A stretch of DNA of 64,000 bases from Megalopta genalis (lineage: Eukaryota > Arthropoda > Insecta > Hymenoptera > Halictidae): the NCBI RefSeq assembly GCF_051020955.1, contig NW_027476094.1, positions 124,001 through 188,000 of the forward strand, given 5' to 3'. The position numbers and the translations under genes are program-made. This document shows positions 40,190 through 51,391 of this stretch, piece by piece; the stretch's first letter is position 1, and every line of letters begins with the position of its first letter. The notes under the pieces were generated by a model. The model made no database searches and was not told where the DNA came from. It was given only the letters and a program-made list of their open reading frames with translations.

Positions 40190-41816
40190 AACCGATTAAC
40201 AGTACTGTTAGATTGCTTTCAACTTACCAAAAATCGCAAAAATGAAAACGAACGTCTAGTCAACTCTTGTTTGTTGCTCTCAAGATAGTGAATGTTTATA
40301 TCGTATAAATAAAATATTGCATAAAATTCTCTGCATTTAGTGTTTCATATTCCGCCGATCGCTCTCGCCACACACGCATAAAATCCGCAGCCCGCTCGTT
40401 ACACTGTCAGCCATATTGAATCTCCGTCTGTTCCGCCGATTCCCTCGACGCTAATGTATTAAACGTTTAAATATTTTAATGCGGCAAATGGACATTCTCG
40501 ATAACGGAAACCGAACTGTATCAAGATGTTATTAGCTGCCGAGGGGGATTCGCGAGCGCTGAAAACGTGGAACGACGATGATGCTAATCTTTAAGTACCG
40601 TGCTTCTTCCCGGGCCAGCTCGGCTACGTTGGAATTGTCATGTTGCAGGCTGAAATCGCGCCCCCTGTCTGCGACAGAAGCGTTTCTCGTTTGAATGCTG
40701 CCGAAGGGGCCGGATATATTAATTGAATCTGTTAGTAAAACGGACCGAGTCCAAATGATTCCGCGGAAGTCGTTTGCCGCTGTTACCCGAGGAAAAAAGA
40801 TCGCCTCGCCAGCGCGACGAAAGCCGCCCTGAGACCCCTAACGGTCATATGAGCGCTGGCTTTTAATACGGGAAAATTACGTTAACCGAGTCAAAAAAGG
40901 AACAGAACGACGGAGATTAGAGTCTTCTAAGGGTCGCGTAAAAATCGTGGAATTTCGCCGAGAGTCTGATAACATTCAGGGCGACTCGAAGGGAGAATAA
41001 CCAACGGAAATCGTCGACTCTTAAAGCGTCCGATAAAATGGGAAAATAGAATGCATCGAACGGACAAAATTCTTATCAATTATCACAACGTTAAATTAAT
41101 TTCTCCGGCCGTGTTTCACTCGATTATTATGTCTGACCGCTTCGCCGGACACAGATGCAACTAATTTTACATAATTAAATTGTACTTAACATTACTCGTG
41201 TTATACGAATTCATTTGATAATTAACCAACCGGCACGGAAATAATCAACGATCTAATTGTACGAAATTCTTTTCTTTTCTTTTTTGCAATTATGTGGAGC
41301 GGATTTGTTAAACTCACTAATTATTTTAATTGTGCACACTCGTTACACGTCTACGATAAATTGTGTGAAAATTTTATGAAAAATTGAAATTGTAAGCATT
41401 AATTGCAAGATTCTGGAGCTACGTAGAGATTTCATTCGTTTTCGAATTATTTTATTCTGTTGAAAATAAAATAACGGTATTTTTGTATCGTTTACTTAAT
41501 TTTTCTTCTCCGTTTTCCGTTTGACCTACTCATTTTTGTCACAAATGCATAAAATCCGCGCTCTAATGATAAGAGCACACGTTCCAACCGGCGTAAAATA
41601 ACTTTTGTTCGTCCTCGCTGTATCCTTCGTTTTATTAGTTTATAAAAGTAACAATGCGATATTTGTTCTGATTTTTAACAAATATTATTGCAACGTTTGC
41701 TGCAAGTAACATATAAATTGAATAAATAACTCGTAAATGTATCTCTATACGATATAAATAATCGTAAATTAAAGAATTAGAGACCCATCATTTTGACAGG
41801 ATCCGTAAATCTAATG
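40190..41816. other. Intergenic region, no gene recognised
   Basis: A moderately GC-rich part (about 40,340-41,080) grades into AT-rich DNA. No frame of convincing length or composition, no RNA gene and no terminal repeats were found. Conserved non-coding sequence cannot be judged from one genome. Confidence 0.5.
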
Positions 41817-42092
41817 TTAACCCTTTGCACTCGAAACTATTTAAACTGTAAATATAATCATTTTTCTCACTTATAGTATTTTTTATTTTATATGATAAAA
41901 TGCATTTTATGCATATGAAATTGATTCTTGGAACTCACACAACAGTTATTGTTATTATATAATTATTATATAATTATTATATATTATATAATTTTTTTAA
42001 TCTAAACTTTGTTAATATAAACATTATCTTTAAACGTGATGTAACAAATTTTAGTGGTGCCTCTGAGTCACCACTCGAGTGCAAAGGGTTAA
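41817..42092. mobile_element. piggyBac-type MITE, family 1
   Basis: TTAA target duplications (41,817-41,820 and 42,089-42,092) flank a 268-bp element. Its 14-bp perfect terminal inverted repeats read CCCTTTGCACTCGA at the left end and the inverse at the right end. TTAA duplication and ends starting CCC are hallmarks of piggyBac transposition. The interior is AT-rich and non-coding, so movement would have depended on a transposase from elsewhere. Confidence 0.9.
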
Positions 42093-42754
42093 TCAAATAC
42101 ATTTACTAGCAGCGTCAATTTTGTCACGAAGTATTATTTCCGTTCCGTTGCCTACGTGACGGAAGAGAGACCATTCTGGCCGAACATGATAATGTGATTA
42201 TCAGACAGTGGCTTGTTATACTATCGCAGCGTGTTTAGGGCAACCTGATGTGCAACTAGACGGAACAGTTGACGCAGAAAGTTGGCCAGATTTGTGCAGG
42301 CGGAGATTTTGTTCGATGGCAGCGTCGCAGAAAATGTATTAAGGTGAACGACTGTTTCCTGGAAACTGCGCCAATCCAGGATCTCGTCGTTACGGTTTGC
42401 TTATAAACACATTGCCGGCTAGTAGCCACTAATGGGTAAGTTTAAACTGCGCCCTACCTACCAAACTACCATATCCTGTCGCGATATTGGCCAACCCCGT
42501 ATCTCCATGAAAGCAAGATCCGATACACGTCGTGCTACAGAGTTACAATCTGTGCACCCCTTCGGAGACATGTTTCTACTCCGGAACTACATTAAGGAAA
42601 GCACCTGCCGTGTAAATGGCCCTACAGTACTATCAACGGAGTGTTCGCGTGTCTACAGAGTGGCCCGAAAGTAACGATAATATTTTCTACTAAATCTTGA
42701 AGTTATATCGAAGTTATATATATTACTATCGAGCCCACAAAATCTTGAATCTCT
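42093..42754. other. Intergenic, weak short open frame only
   Basis: An 80-codon plus-strand frame at 42,432-42,674 has no recognisable domain and no clear promoter. I regard it as chance. Confidence 0.4.
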
Positions 42755-43119
42755 CAGGGTGTCCCGAAAATGTCTCGTAATCCGGATATGGGAGGTTCCT
42801 GAGGTCATTTGAAGCAACTTTTTCCTTTGCGAAAATTTTCTCCGAACCTTCGTTTACGAGTTATTAACGAAAAACACTGACCAGTAAGAGGCGAGCTCGG
42901 CTGGCGCGCGGTGGCCCAGCCAAAGAGGGCACGGAGTCCAGTTCCGCTCATTGGCTCGGCCGCCTCGCGTCAAATAATTTCGCCTCTGATTGGTCATTGT
43001 TTTTCGTTAATAACTCGTAAACGAAGCCGCGGATTGCATCTTCGCTAAGGAAAAAGTTGCTTCAAATAACTTCAGGAATTCTCTACTTTCGGATTGCGAG
43101 ACATTTTTGGGACACCCTG
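42755..43119. mobile_element. Foldback MITE, copy 1
   Basis: The element begins CAGGGTGTCCCGAAAATGTC and ends with the inverse of CAGGGTGTCCCAAAAATGTC. The inverted arms are roughly 150 bp each and include TTTGAAGCAACTTTTTCC against GGAAAAAGTTGCTTCAAA, and CGTTTACGAGTTATTAACGA against its inverse. The centre is GC-rich. It has no coding capacity. I saw no convincing target duplication. A related copy lies at 58,965-59,295. Confidence 0.8.
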
Positions 43120-44190
43120 TATTTGCTATTCGTTTCAACTGCACTTTGCACTTTCTTCTGTTCTCCAACATCACAGCCTGGCGAAAGAACGGTTCAACAA
43201 AATGAATTGAATATATTATTGATATATAATTGAATATTTGAATCCGCAAATATTTGACAGTATTAACGAGTTAGAATTGACGTGCGCTACAAATTAAAAA
43301 CACGAAATCTCGTTTTTTTTACGTGACAAAGATCAATATTCGAAAGTTTAATGTTGTCAATAAATATAACGGGATAAATCGAAATTTTCTTCTTTATTAA
43401 CATGTGTGCTATCAACATTACAAATCGATAACGATTCCGTATTTTCTGCAAAGAGAATTAAATTAATTTTACGAAGGCAGTTAATTACAGTCACATAAAC
43501 CCTACCGTTAATATTCAGAAAATTTGCGATTCTACTTTATTCGACATTTTCCATATTTCGTGCAACGGACGTGGCGCATTTAATAAAATATTGTATCCCA
43601 TGCTTCTACTAAGTTTGTTTTTGTTTTTGAAAACGATGAATCGACGAGAGAAACTGCAGATATGTAAATTACTCTCTTCGTGCACAAAGGAGAGAGGGAA
43701 TACGTGTAGTTTCATTTTTACTAGGAAACATTTAAATCACGCAACACGGTGCACGGAATAGTTATGAAACAATACTGAAGCTATTCTTTTATTGTGCTCG
43801 GCATTGCAGAATATATTGCAATGCCCGAAACGCGTGTATAAACTTTTATTCAGGAATATGCATCACTTTTGATCCGCATGAAGCAACAACTTTTATCAAG
43901 ATCAGTGAAACGAAATGAATCCTCTTTTGATAATCACTTCGGAATCAATGCAAAACTGTATGAAAAGTTTGTACTGTTGCACTGAGCAACAAGGTTCAAA
44001 TTGATATTTTATAAGGAATATAGACAAAAGGCATTATTAAAAAATATTGGATATAAAACATAAAGTGCAATACTTTGACCATTATTTCTGCAGAGTGTAA
44101 ATGGTACGGTATAAATTACTTCAAATATTATTTATTTTGTATTATATACATAATATAAATATATTCTGTATACTATTGTATTATATATAT
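43120..44190. other. AT-rich intergenic DNA, nothing recognised
   Basis: Only short chance frames are present. No RNA gene or element ends were detected. Confidence 0.5.
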
Positions 44191-44816
44191 GTTACCGTGA
44201 ATGACCGAAATTGGAGAATGTCGACTTTCACCGGTGAATGTCAACAGATACCAAATACGTCGGTGAAAAATCCAATATTTCATTACATTGTTGTACATTC
44301 GGACCCTCTCCGGTGTGTGTCGACAATCACAGATATGTTCTGGTAGAGGTCCAAAACCTGTGTTGAAGACACCTGTGTGAAGTGTTCCACAAATAAATGC
44401 AGTTGTAAAAGCAAGGGACTCTTGTGCAATGCAAAGTGTCATAATAGTTTAAGTTGTTGCAATAAATAAGATTTGAATCACATAAGTAAGTAATTTTTTT
44501 ATTACTATTATTTTCTTTTCTCATGTAGAATGTACCGTGTATTTTAAATTCTTGGTCATTCCTTTCAGAAAGAGAGGCGAAAAAGTTACGTCACCCTTGT
44601 GGCGTTTTATAGCAACTGAATTACGGAGAAGAAAATATAAATCTCCAACATGTTCAACATTCACCATTAATGCATGGTGAATGTCAACATTTACCGATGT
44701 AAGTCAGAAATAAGGGTATTTAGCAAATATGTCGGACATACACCAAGCGACTATGTGAATGTTGACATTCACCGGTGAAAGTCGACATTCTCCAGATTTC
44801 GGTGTTTCACTGTAAC
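44191..44816. mobile_element. Non-autonomous DNA element with ~60-bp terminal inverted repeats
   Basis: The left end starts GTTACCGTGAATGACCGAAA and continues with GAGAATGTCGACTTTCACCG and GTGAATGTCAACA. The right end is the near-perfect inverse (starting GTTACAGTGAAACACCGAAA when read from the right). Flanks are TATATAT on both sides. Internal sequence repeats parts of the end motif (GGTGAATGTCAACA near 44,690). Only short chance frames are present. Superfamily not assigned. Confidence 0.8.
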
Positions 44817-45579
44817 ATATATAGTACAAAATAAATAATACTTGAAATATATAATTAAAATGTATAGTATAATATATAATAAAATATTATATATATTACA
44901 ATATTATAATATTATACTATATAATATATATAATAAAATATACACTATAATATATATTTCTTATAGTATAAACAGAATTAGTAACAAATGATAAATAAAC
45001 GAAATTGATAACAACTGATCGCCAATATTTATGCAGCATAATTTATTATTCCATTCTTACATAGCAGTGAATCGTGTAAAAAGAAACAATCGCTGCTGTA
45101 TATTGTAACATAATTGCATTGGAACCTCACTAGTTGCAGTTTCGATACCGGCACGTGATTCGCCTCGGTTGAATGTGATCAAAATACGTCGGTGGCTGTT
45201 GTGTAATTACGGGAAACACGTGGCACAAGGTACTACGTTGTCTAACATAGTAGCATCGATAGTATATAGTGGAGATGAGTGATTCCGTATAGTTGAATGA
45301 TCGCCTCGATAATTCCAGGAACTTGGTCACTTGCAGATTTCATGTGCTTTTGTGCAACTATCGGGGCTCTACCGCGCAATAGATGAAATTCCATTGAAAC
45401 AGGAATGCCAATAATGTTCAATTTATAGAATGATTCGTTTACTTTCCAGACGACACGAAAATAAACGAATATTTATTTGCTGTAGCTCGTACATTATTGT
45501 TAGACTGCGGATCTTCAGGCGAAATAAAAATTGTTCGTATCAATTGCAAGAGAGTCGAAATCGAATGATTATATTTTTT
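44817..45579. other. AT-rich intergenic DNA, nothing recognised
   Basis: Begins with a long run of ATATA-type low-complexity sequence to about 44,970. No frame, RNA gene or element could be supported in the remainder. Confidence 0.5.
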
Positions 45580-45797
45580 CTAAACTAAACCTACCAAGCC
45601 GGTCAGGATGACCGGTTTTACATTTTGTATTTTAAAATTCCTGAAGTTATAGAGACTTTTTCATAAGAAATTATTAAATGAATTTCACAGTCCGAGTATT
45701 CGTTGTAATAACAATTATGGGAAGTCTAAATAGATTCGGTTTTATCGTTCTTACAGAGAAATTCGTCGCTTTTAGTGCTCGGTAGGTATAGTGTTAA
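45580..45797. mobile_element. piggyBac-type MITE, family 2 (left end degraded)
   Basis: The right end carries TTAA (45,794-45,797) next to CACTATACCTACCGAGC (inverse strand). The left end has the matching ACTAAACCTACCAAGCC at 45,584-45,600 preceded by CTAA, a decayed TTAA. Length is about 210 bp and it is non-coding. It is distinct in end sequence from the elements at 41.8 and 63.4 kb. Confidence 0.7.
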
Positions 45798-46007
45798 AAA
45801 ATCTAATAAGCTAAAACTATAATACATTGACATTCATAAATACTTTTAATTTGTCTGCTGATTTAAATTCGTTGCTGGGCTAGTAATAACTCAGTTTTCA
45901 CATAGAGATGTACCAAGGAAAATGGCTATTTCAAAATGACCGTACAAAATTCTCGAGATTTTAACAAAACAAATCATCATTCGAAATTCTGAATCAACGG
46001 CGGCAAC

Positions 46008-46510
46008 ATGGAATGCCTCAGGGCCTTTCCTTCGCGTGATTGGACTGCGACAGCTCGCAAATAGTAGATTTCATTTCCGAACTCCCTGCAGTAGTATCAC
46101 AGCTGATTCTACGCAATTTGGATCCTGAACCTCTTCTCGGCGCCGCTCAAGTGTCGCAGGAATGGTCGAATGTCTGTAGGTCGGATCCGAACCTGGGATG
46201 AACCGCAATGCGTTACAAAGAACGCGCGGAGAGGAAAATGAAAGAACGTTTCCTTGGTGAAGGTATTGAGGAGCTGAGAGTGACGGTTCGAAGGAATCTA
46301 CCTAATCCCGCGCTGGTGCAAAGAATTGTGGCTCACGCTTGGATCAAAGCCGAGGAGGTATTTCGACGAATACCGCGAGGTTTTTCAAACCATGCTGACA
46401 ATAGGAATGGGGTGAAGACTGTTGCAATAAGACGCGGCAGATGTATTAGAATGGCGTACAATAGAATATTCTATTTTGACAAGCTTGCGGTAGCAAGGAA
46501 ACTTTCGTGA
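46008..46510 (+). pseudogene. F-box gene paralogue, broken
   Basis: This segment aligns with the F-box gene at 48,800 from its ATG (46,008) onward, with matching codons through the F-box core: residues VDFISELP, then SQLILR, LDP and VSQEWSNVC. It carries a frame change between the ATG and the VDFISELP stretch (about 46,045-46,063). A TGA at about 46,198-46,200 replaces the CGA arginine codon of the intact paralogue, the typical result of CpG deamination. Downstream the frame stays open to 46,510 and keeps the basic tail. It is presumably non-functional, although translation from the internal ATG at 46,208 is formally possible. Confidence 0.75.
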
Positions 46511-46519
46511 ATTTTTGTA

Positions 46520-47215
46520 CAAAAATGGCAAAAGAAAGGCGAAATTTCTTACGTCAACTATAAAATGCATTCTGGTCAACGTGCGACAATATTACAAAGA
46601 TATTATGAATTAATCTTTGAATTGCTACAGAAAGATAATGAATCAATTTTTGTTATGCACGTTTATGTGAATTTTAATGGGTAAAAATCAGTTCAATAGT
46701 AGTAAAAACGCAGATTTTGCTGTTCCGTAACGTGGAGCAAAGAGAACTTGTCACCAATTTTATTTTGATTTGCTCGAGGCAACTTTTTCTATCATCTCCA
46801 ATTTATTGTCTAAAAGGAAGAATATTTCAAGCTTATTGTGTAGAATATAGTACAAAATCAGGACACGCGTTCAAAAATACCAATTTTACCCTTTATAAAA
46901 TAATGTTACTGAAAATTTTAATTTGTCGAGCTTGCAGCGGACAAGTATTCGTATTATTTTTAATATTTCTGTTACAGAAGTTTTGCATAAAATGCAAAAG
47001 CTTCATTCTGTAATACGCCACGATGCATTTATTTTACATTGACGATCTTTCTAACTAAGAACGGCTTTTCAAGCTTGACGAAATAATTCCGTGTCAGTTC
47101 TATATATCCCCACATGTTTGACATGGAACTGTCGAAATTATTTCTACAATTATACGCCCGGAAATAATAAGGAATTTGTATAGCTACGTATCACGGTCCC
47201 AGCTCGCATGCACTC
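46520..47215. other. Spacer between F-box relics
   Basis: AT-rich sequence with one 98-codon plus-strand frame (46,717-47,013) of hydrophobic, AT-driven composition. No domain recognised. Confidence 0.4.
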
Positions 47216-47219
47216 GTGA

Positions 47220-47475
47220 TATTGAGAGCTCCGAAGCCACATTCGTAGACCACAACTTACGGAGAGGAGTTTCACCTCCGGTCAAGTTCTATGTGGTCGG
47301 GTCGCAGTGGAAACTGCTGAGCTCCGCGCAGGTGCGAAAAGTTGCTCTACATATGAGGTACGAAGCCAGGGCAGTGTTTCCGACAATTCCTCGAAATCTG
47401 CCAAAACGGATTTAGGATAACATAAGCTCCTTAGTAGTAATACGTAGAAAATGCATCAGAATGTTGTACCACTCT
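47220..47475 (+). pseudogene. Fragment of a third F-box paralogue (C-terminal part)
   Basis: The 3' half resembles the tail of the relic at 46.0-46.5 kb: VALHMRYEARAVFPTIPRN aligns with VAHAWIKAEEVFRRIPRG, and downstream codons for IRR and CIRM are shared near 47,440-47,460. The F-box part is not recognisable. A stop at 47,413-47,415 separates the two matching stretches. The assignment rests on an eye alignment of short segments. Confidence 0.5.
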
Positions 47476-47829
47476 TCGGAGAACATATTTCAGCAGAATG
47501 CTTAAACGCGATTGTTGAAATAAATTATTACAGTCTTCGTTGAAAACGAAGATTATTTTTAACTTTAACATGGAAATAATTGCTGTCACTGTGAAAGTTT
47601 CTAACGTTGATCGACGCGAATAAGAAAAGAGTGGAAAATTGATTGAAGAATAAATCAAACGGTACAAAATATTGGATGTTCTTCTGTTTACACGTCAGAA
47701 ACTATATCACATAATTTCTTTATTCCGTATCTTATAAAAATATATATAATTTTATATTAATATTGTCTTTATATATATAGTGTTATTAAACAGTATATTA
47801 CTATAATAATTATAATAATATTGTATATA

Positions 47830-48351
47830 TGTTCCGGCCGAATCGCGGACCGCGGGTCAACGCACGTTCGACATTCGATGTACGCCGTCTCGCCGTTTTT
47901 GTCGAATAAATGGCGAGGCGACAAGACAATAACACGATCGACGTGCGTTGGCCCGACCGTCAAACGCTCGCCTCGGCCGAAATGTATACGCGGTGTTTTT
48001 GCCTTAGGAGGCAATGACCGGCCTTCGACGCCTGACGATGCTTCTCCTTGAACATCGGCCAGGTGTCTGTATATACTGCCGCAAATTTGATAACGGGGGA
48101 TTTTTGTCGACAACATTATCGCTTATAGACCAGTATTATTCTGCGCCCTTGCGCCCATACGAAGCCGTGCTTCCATTTTATAGTCTAAGTGAAGCCGTGC
48201 TTCACTTCGTAACAAATTCGTAGCCGTGCTACACTTTATACGACGAACGGAGCCGTGCTCCAAGAATTGTAAATGAGGACTGTGGAGTGCAACAAATAAA
48301 TCGTGTCGTCTCCTCACGACTTCCGGCGGTTATTTTGTGCCGTGCGCAACA
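47830..48351 (+). mobile_element. Solo LTR with four small hairpins
   Basis: The 522-bp segment begins TGTTCC and ends GCAACA, and is flanked by a 5-bp duplication ATATA (47,825-47,829 and 48,352-48,356). A TATA-like TATATA lies at about 48,070 and a polyadenylation signal AATAAA at 48,295-48,300, which fixes the plus orientation. No internal retroviral coding region is attached, so it is a solo LTR left by recombination. Between TATA and AATAAA lie four hairpins with an invariant AGC-CGT-GCT core. Confidence 0.8.
48161..48261 (+). other. Four tandem CGT-loop hairpins in the LTR
   Basis: Stems with a CGT loop occur at 48,161-48,173 (GAAGC/GCTTC), 48,187-48,207 (AAGTGAAGC/GCTTCACTT, 9 bp), 48,220-48,232 (GTAGC/GCTAC) and 48,249-48,261 (GGAGC/GCTCC). 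Loops are about 29-30 bp apart. The second pair of the stem changes A-T, A-T, T-A, G-C with pairing kept each time. They would lie in the transcribed R/leader part of the LTR. Confidence 0.75.
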
Positions 48352-48356
48352 ATATA

Positions 48357-48730
48357 TATACAAACAAAGTTAGTATAAAATTTAATATATACCTTTATAA
48401 TTATTATAATAATATACTGTAATATAATATATTATACTTATATATATATATATATATACTATATTATAATAATATAATAAGTTATTAGACACTGTATAAT
48501 TATAGTAATTATAAAGCCAGACGTCCGTTCTATCGAATAGAATACTTTTTACCAATAGTGACAGTAACCCTACAACAATTGCATTCTCATTTCACAGTAT
48601 GCCTGAATGCAAGTTTCTTCTAAATTAAGTACAATTCGATAGAATTATGTGGAAAGTGTATGTCCAGTCGAACTCGCTCCTGATTGGTCGAATCACTGTT
48701 CCGGAACGGTCACCGAAGCGTGAAGCGTGA
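48357..48730. other. AT-rich upstream region of the F-box gene
   Basis: TA-rich low-complexity sequence to about 48,510, then unique sequence. No open frame of note. A stretch GATTGGTCGAATC near 48,692 contains an ATTGG (inverted CCAAT-like) motif, which may belong to the promoter of the following gene. Confidence 0.4.
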
Positions 48731-48735
48731 CCAGG

Positions 48736-48746
48736 GATATATATAT
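48736..48746 (+). promoter_or_regulatory. TATA box of the F-box gene
   Basis: GGGATATATATATACCCC lies about 55-60 bp upstream of the chosen ATG. A start of transcription some 30 bp downstream would fall near 48,765, which puts the first in-frame ATG (48,764) at or before the cap site and favours the ATG at 48,800. Confidence 0.55.
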
Positions 48747-48799
48747 ACCCCAAATTTTGGCAAATGGCTCATTCGTCGCCTTGTATCTGCATCAGCAAT

Positions 48800-49195
48800 A
48801 TGGAGTACTTCAGGAAATTCCTTAATGTGATGGGATCGCTCGACCCTACTAAGGTGGATTTTATTTCCGAACTTCCGCCGGAGGTGTCGCAGTTGATCCT
48901 ACGCATGTTGGATCCTCGATCTCTGCTTTGCGCTGCTCGAGTGTCAGGTAAGTGGTTGAATGTCTGCAAGGATGATCCTATACTCAGACGAACCGCGAGA
49001 CACTACAAGCAGCGCATAGTGCAGAGAAAGAGAGAACGTTTTGCTGCGGCTGCTGTTAAAGAACCGAGGGCGACGGTACAGAGAGCAGTTCCATTTCCTG
49101 CTCAGGTGAGAATGGTCGCACCTCATGTACGAGCTCGGCCAGCTTTGACAAATTCGACGTGTGCTCGAATGCGTTGCAGGTCTATTAGATTGTAG
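48800..49195 (+). CDS. Small F-box protein
   Basis: The 131-residue product has an F-box at about residues 19-62: FISELPPEVSQLILRMLDP, then LLCAARVSGKWLNVC. F-box proteins bind Skp1 and bring substrates to SCF ubiquitin ligases. The tail is basic (RRTARHYKQR, RKRER) with no WD40 or leucine-rich repeats, so the substrate-binding part is short or encoded further on. The ATG at 48,800 is preferred to the one at 48,764 because homology with the broken paralogue at 46,008 begins there and because of the TATA position. A strong splice donor (CTCAG followed by GTGAGAATGG, about 49,105) and an acceptor (CTCCTTTCAG near 49,240) could remove the last ~90 bp of this frame, giving a different C-terminus. 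AATAAA signals occur at 49,209 and 49,244. Two decayed paralogues lie upstream, so this is a local family. Confidence 0.75.
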   Translation: MEYFRKFLNVMGSLDPTKVDFISELPPEVSQLILRMLDPRSLLCAARVSGKWLNVCKDDPILRRTARHYKQRIVQRKRERFAAAAVKEPRATVQRAVPFPAQVRMVAPHVRARPALTNSTCARMRCRSIRL

Positions 49196-49259
49196 TGTTT
49201 TTTGTATTAATAAATTGTTTGACCTGACATTTGCTCCTTTCAGCAAATAAATACTATTA

Positions 49260-50639
49260 TTATTATTATTTAGTTAAGTAAGTGTACATAACTTTTAATT
49301 TTTTGATGTATCTTGACCAGTTTCTTTAATAGAAGCAATATTTTTTTAGGTTTATCATAGGACTATTAATAATAAATTGTATCTTGTATAGTTGTATTTT
49401 GACCAGCTGCTTCTATAGTAACAATTTTTTTCTAATTAGTTCTAATATGACGTAACTAAGATTAACTTAACACCATATTTGACGATCTCTGCAGCCAATG
49501 CGAGTAAAGAGCAACTATAGCAGATCTCTACACCGACAGAATGAAAGTTCACTTATCCGCATTTCATACGTATATACAGAGTGTTTAAAACGTTTTAAAG
49601 ACGTCTGGTGTAGAACATTCGCGACAATCAGAACAATCAGAACTTTCAGAAGAGTTCTCCAAACATTAACGGCAGTCACTGTATCGCCATTAACGTTCGT
49701 ACAACTATTAAAACACAATAACTTTTTTAGAACTGGACCAATCGACTCGAATTTTATTAAAATGATTTTGCTATTGCTTGAAATGACAAAAAAACGAATA
49801 AAAAAGCTCATGTTCGAACATTCAAACTCGATTTACTCGGAAACTACGTGCCGTACAAAAAGTAGCTATTTTATATTTTGTTTCATGTTTTTCACAAAGA
49901 ATCACCTGGCGCCCGGTTGTGCACATCTTTCAGGGAGTTTACATTTTATGTCATGTGAAAGTACAAAGGGCCCTCTTTCAATCCATCCCGAGGTGAATTT
50001 TTGGCGGAAGAAGGACGAAGGAATAAATTCTGGTACGTTCAAATTCATTTAAATGCAGGAGGATCAACTGCATGAAAGTCCAATTTATGCAGTGCAATTG
50101 CTGCTACTGGGCTACGAGGAGCGAATAGAGGAACTTTTGAAGATTTGAATTCTCTTAATCCGTGGATCCGCGTGCAGCTGTAACGGCAACACGAGTCCTA
50201 TCCGCGCATTACGTCGACTCGTTGCGATTAATCCACCGAAAAACAAGGCAGCGCAATTTGTATCTCTCCGTATATCTCGTATTTATACGGGAACGTGTAA
50301 CCAGCATGCATTCCGGCGGACAGGCGATGTACGCTGTGTTTCGCGTTACACAAGGTGTTTATACATGTACGATTTAGATGTGTCTCAGGAGAAAAAAAAA
50401 GTAGGAGTACGCTTCTCGCACGCATACAATGTTTGCAGACTTTTATGCGAAATAAATTTCTTTTAGAAAACACGTCTTACAGCAAAGTATCTTCGCCGAT
50501 AACTTTAGTTAGTTACAAACGACGCGCGAATCTTTTTAAACTATCCTCTTATCGTTCTCAGTCATAAAAATATCGTGAAACTATCAATCTGAATTCGAAA
50601 CGGTCGTCAAACGTCTAACAAGTTCGCGCGAAATGATTA
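49260..50639. other. Intergenic DNA, probably old repeat remnants
   Basis: A plus-strand frame of 184 codons (49,498-50,052) has no domain I recognise. It includes ACAGAGTGTTTAAAACG at 49,577, which resembles the ends of insect DNA-element remnants, but no matching second end was found. The rest of the stretch shows nothing supportable. Confidence 0.4.
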
Positions 50640-51202
50640 TTAGATTTACCGGAAAGTTCTGTCCGTTTTTGAATTGAAATATAACACAATTTTCATACAT
50701 TTAATACTATTTATTGTAGAATATACTTTCCATCGTTACTTATGACTTCATGCCAGCGCGATGGCAACTTCTAAATGCCATTTTTAAAAAATGATTTATT
50801 TCTAGAAGCAAAAAACTCAACTAGTGCTTGGTTGACATCAGCTTCAATTTTGAATTTTTTTTCCTGTAAAAATGTTTTGCAAAGAGAGAAACAAGTGATA
50901 ATCGGAGGGTGCTAGGTCTGGAGAGTATGGTAGATGTGACAGAATTTGCCAGCCTAGCTCTGCGATTTTCTAACGAGTCGCCAAAAAAGCATGTGGTCTG
51001 GCAATATCATCGGTAGCCATGTTTTCACGATCGCGTCTCGCTTAATAATGACATGAGACATCTTTTTTCATTTTATTTAGGAGAGTACATGTGTGTAAAT
51101 GCAATGGTAATGAGAGATAGTCATATATGTCTCAAATCAACATGTGCATATGGATTGAAACTTGAAGTGACACTATCGGACAGAACATTCCGGTAGACCT
51201 AA
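50640..51202 (-). mobile_element. Internally deleted mariner transposon
   Basis: Terminal inverted repeats of about 26-28 bp match: TTAGATTTACCGGAAAGTTC at 50,640 against TTAGGTCTACCGGAATGTTC read inward from 51,202, both continuing TGTCCG. They are flanked by TA target duplications (50,638-50,639 and 51,203-51,204). The 563-bp length compares with about 1.3 kb for complete mariners. The minus strand keeps the C-terminal transposase region with the motif YSPDLAPSDYHLF, which holds the third catalytic aspartate of mariner enzymes. It is followed by decayed codons with in-frame stops. The N-terminal DNA-binding part is missing, so the copy cannot encode a transposase. Confidence 0.85.
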
Positions 51203-51391
51203 TAAAACGGAACGTGGTCCGTTGATGCTGCAAACGAAGACGCTACATCGAGTGATCGAAGCCGATTATAAAAACGAGCGTACACGGCGCGATCCATAGA
51301 ATATTTTAGCCGACGGTTTACCGTCCGAACGATTTTTTCGCCGTGTCGTTAACCTGAACACTGTGAATGGTTGATGCTTGGACGACGAGAG

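Noticed and set aside
47769..48116. Small protein frames in the 47.8-48.3 kb segment
   Set aside because: The segment has LTR ends and a 5-bp duplication; the frames overlap on both strands and lie within the LTR.
48764..48799. Start of the F-box protein at the upstream ATG (48,764)
   Set aside because: The TATA box position places this ATG at about the transcription start, and the broken paralogue shows similarity only from the next ATG (48,800).
49498..50052. 184-codon plus-strand frame as a gene
   Set aside because: No domain, no promoter or homology visible, and composition follows AT-rich non-coding sequence. It overlaps a likely transposon-end remnant.
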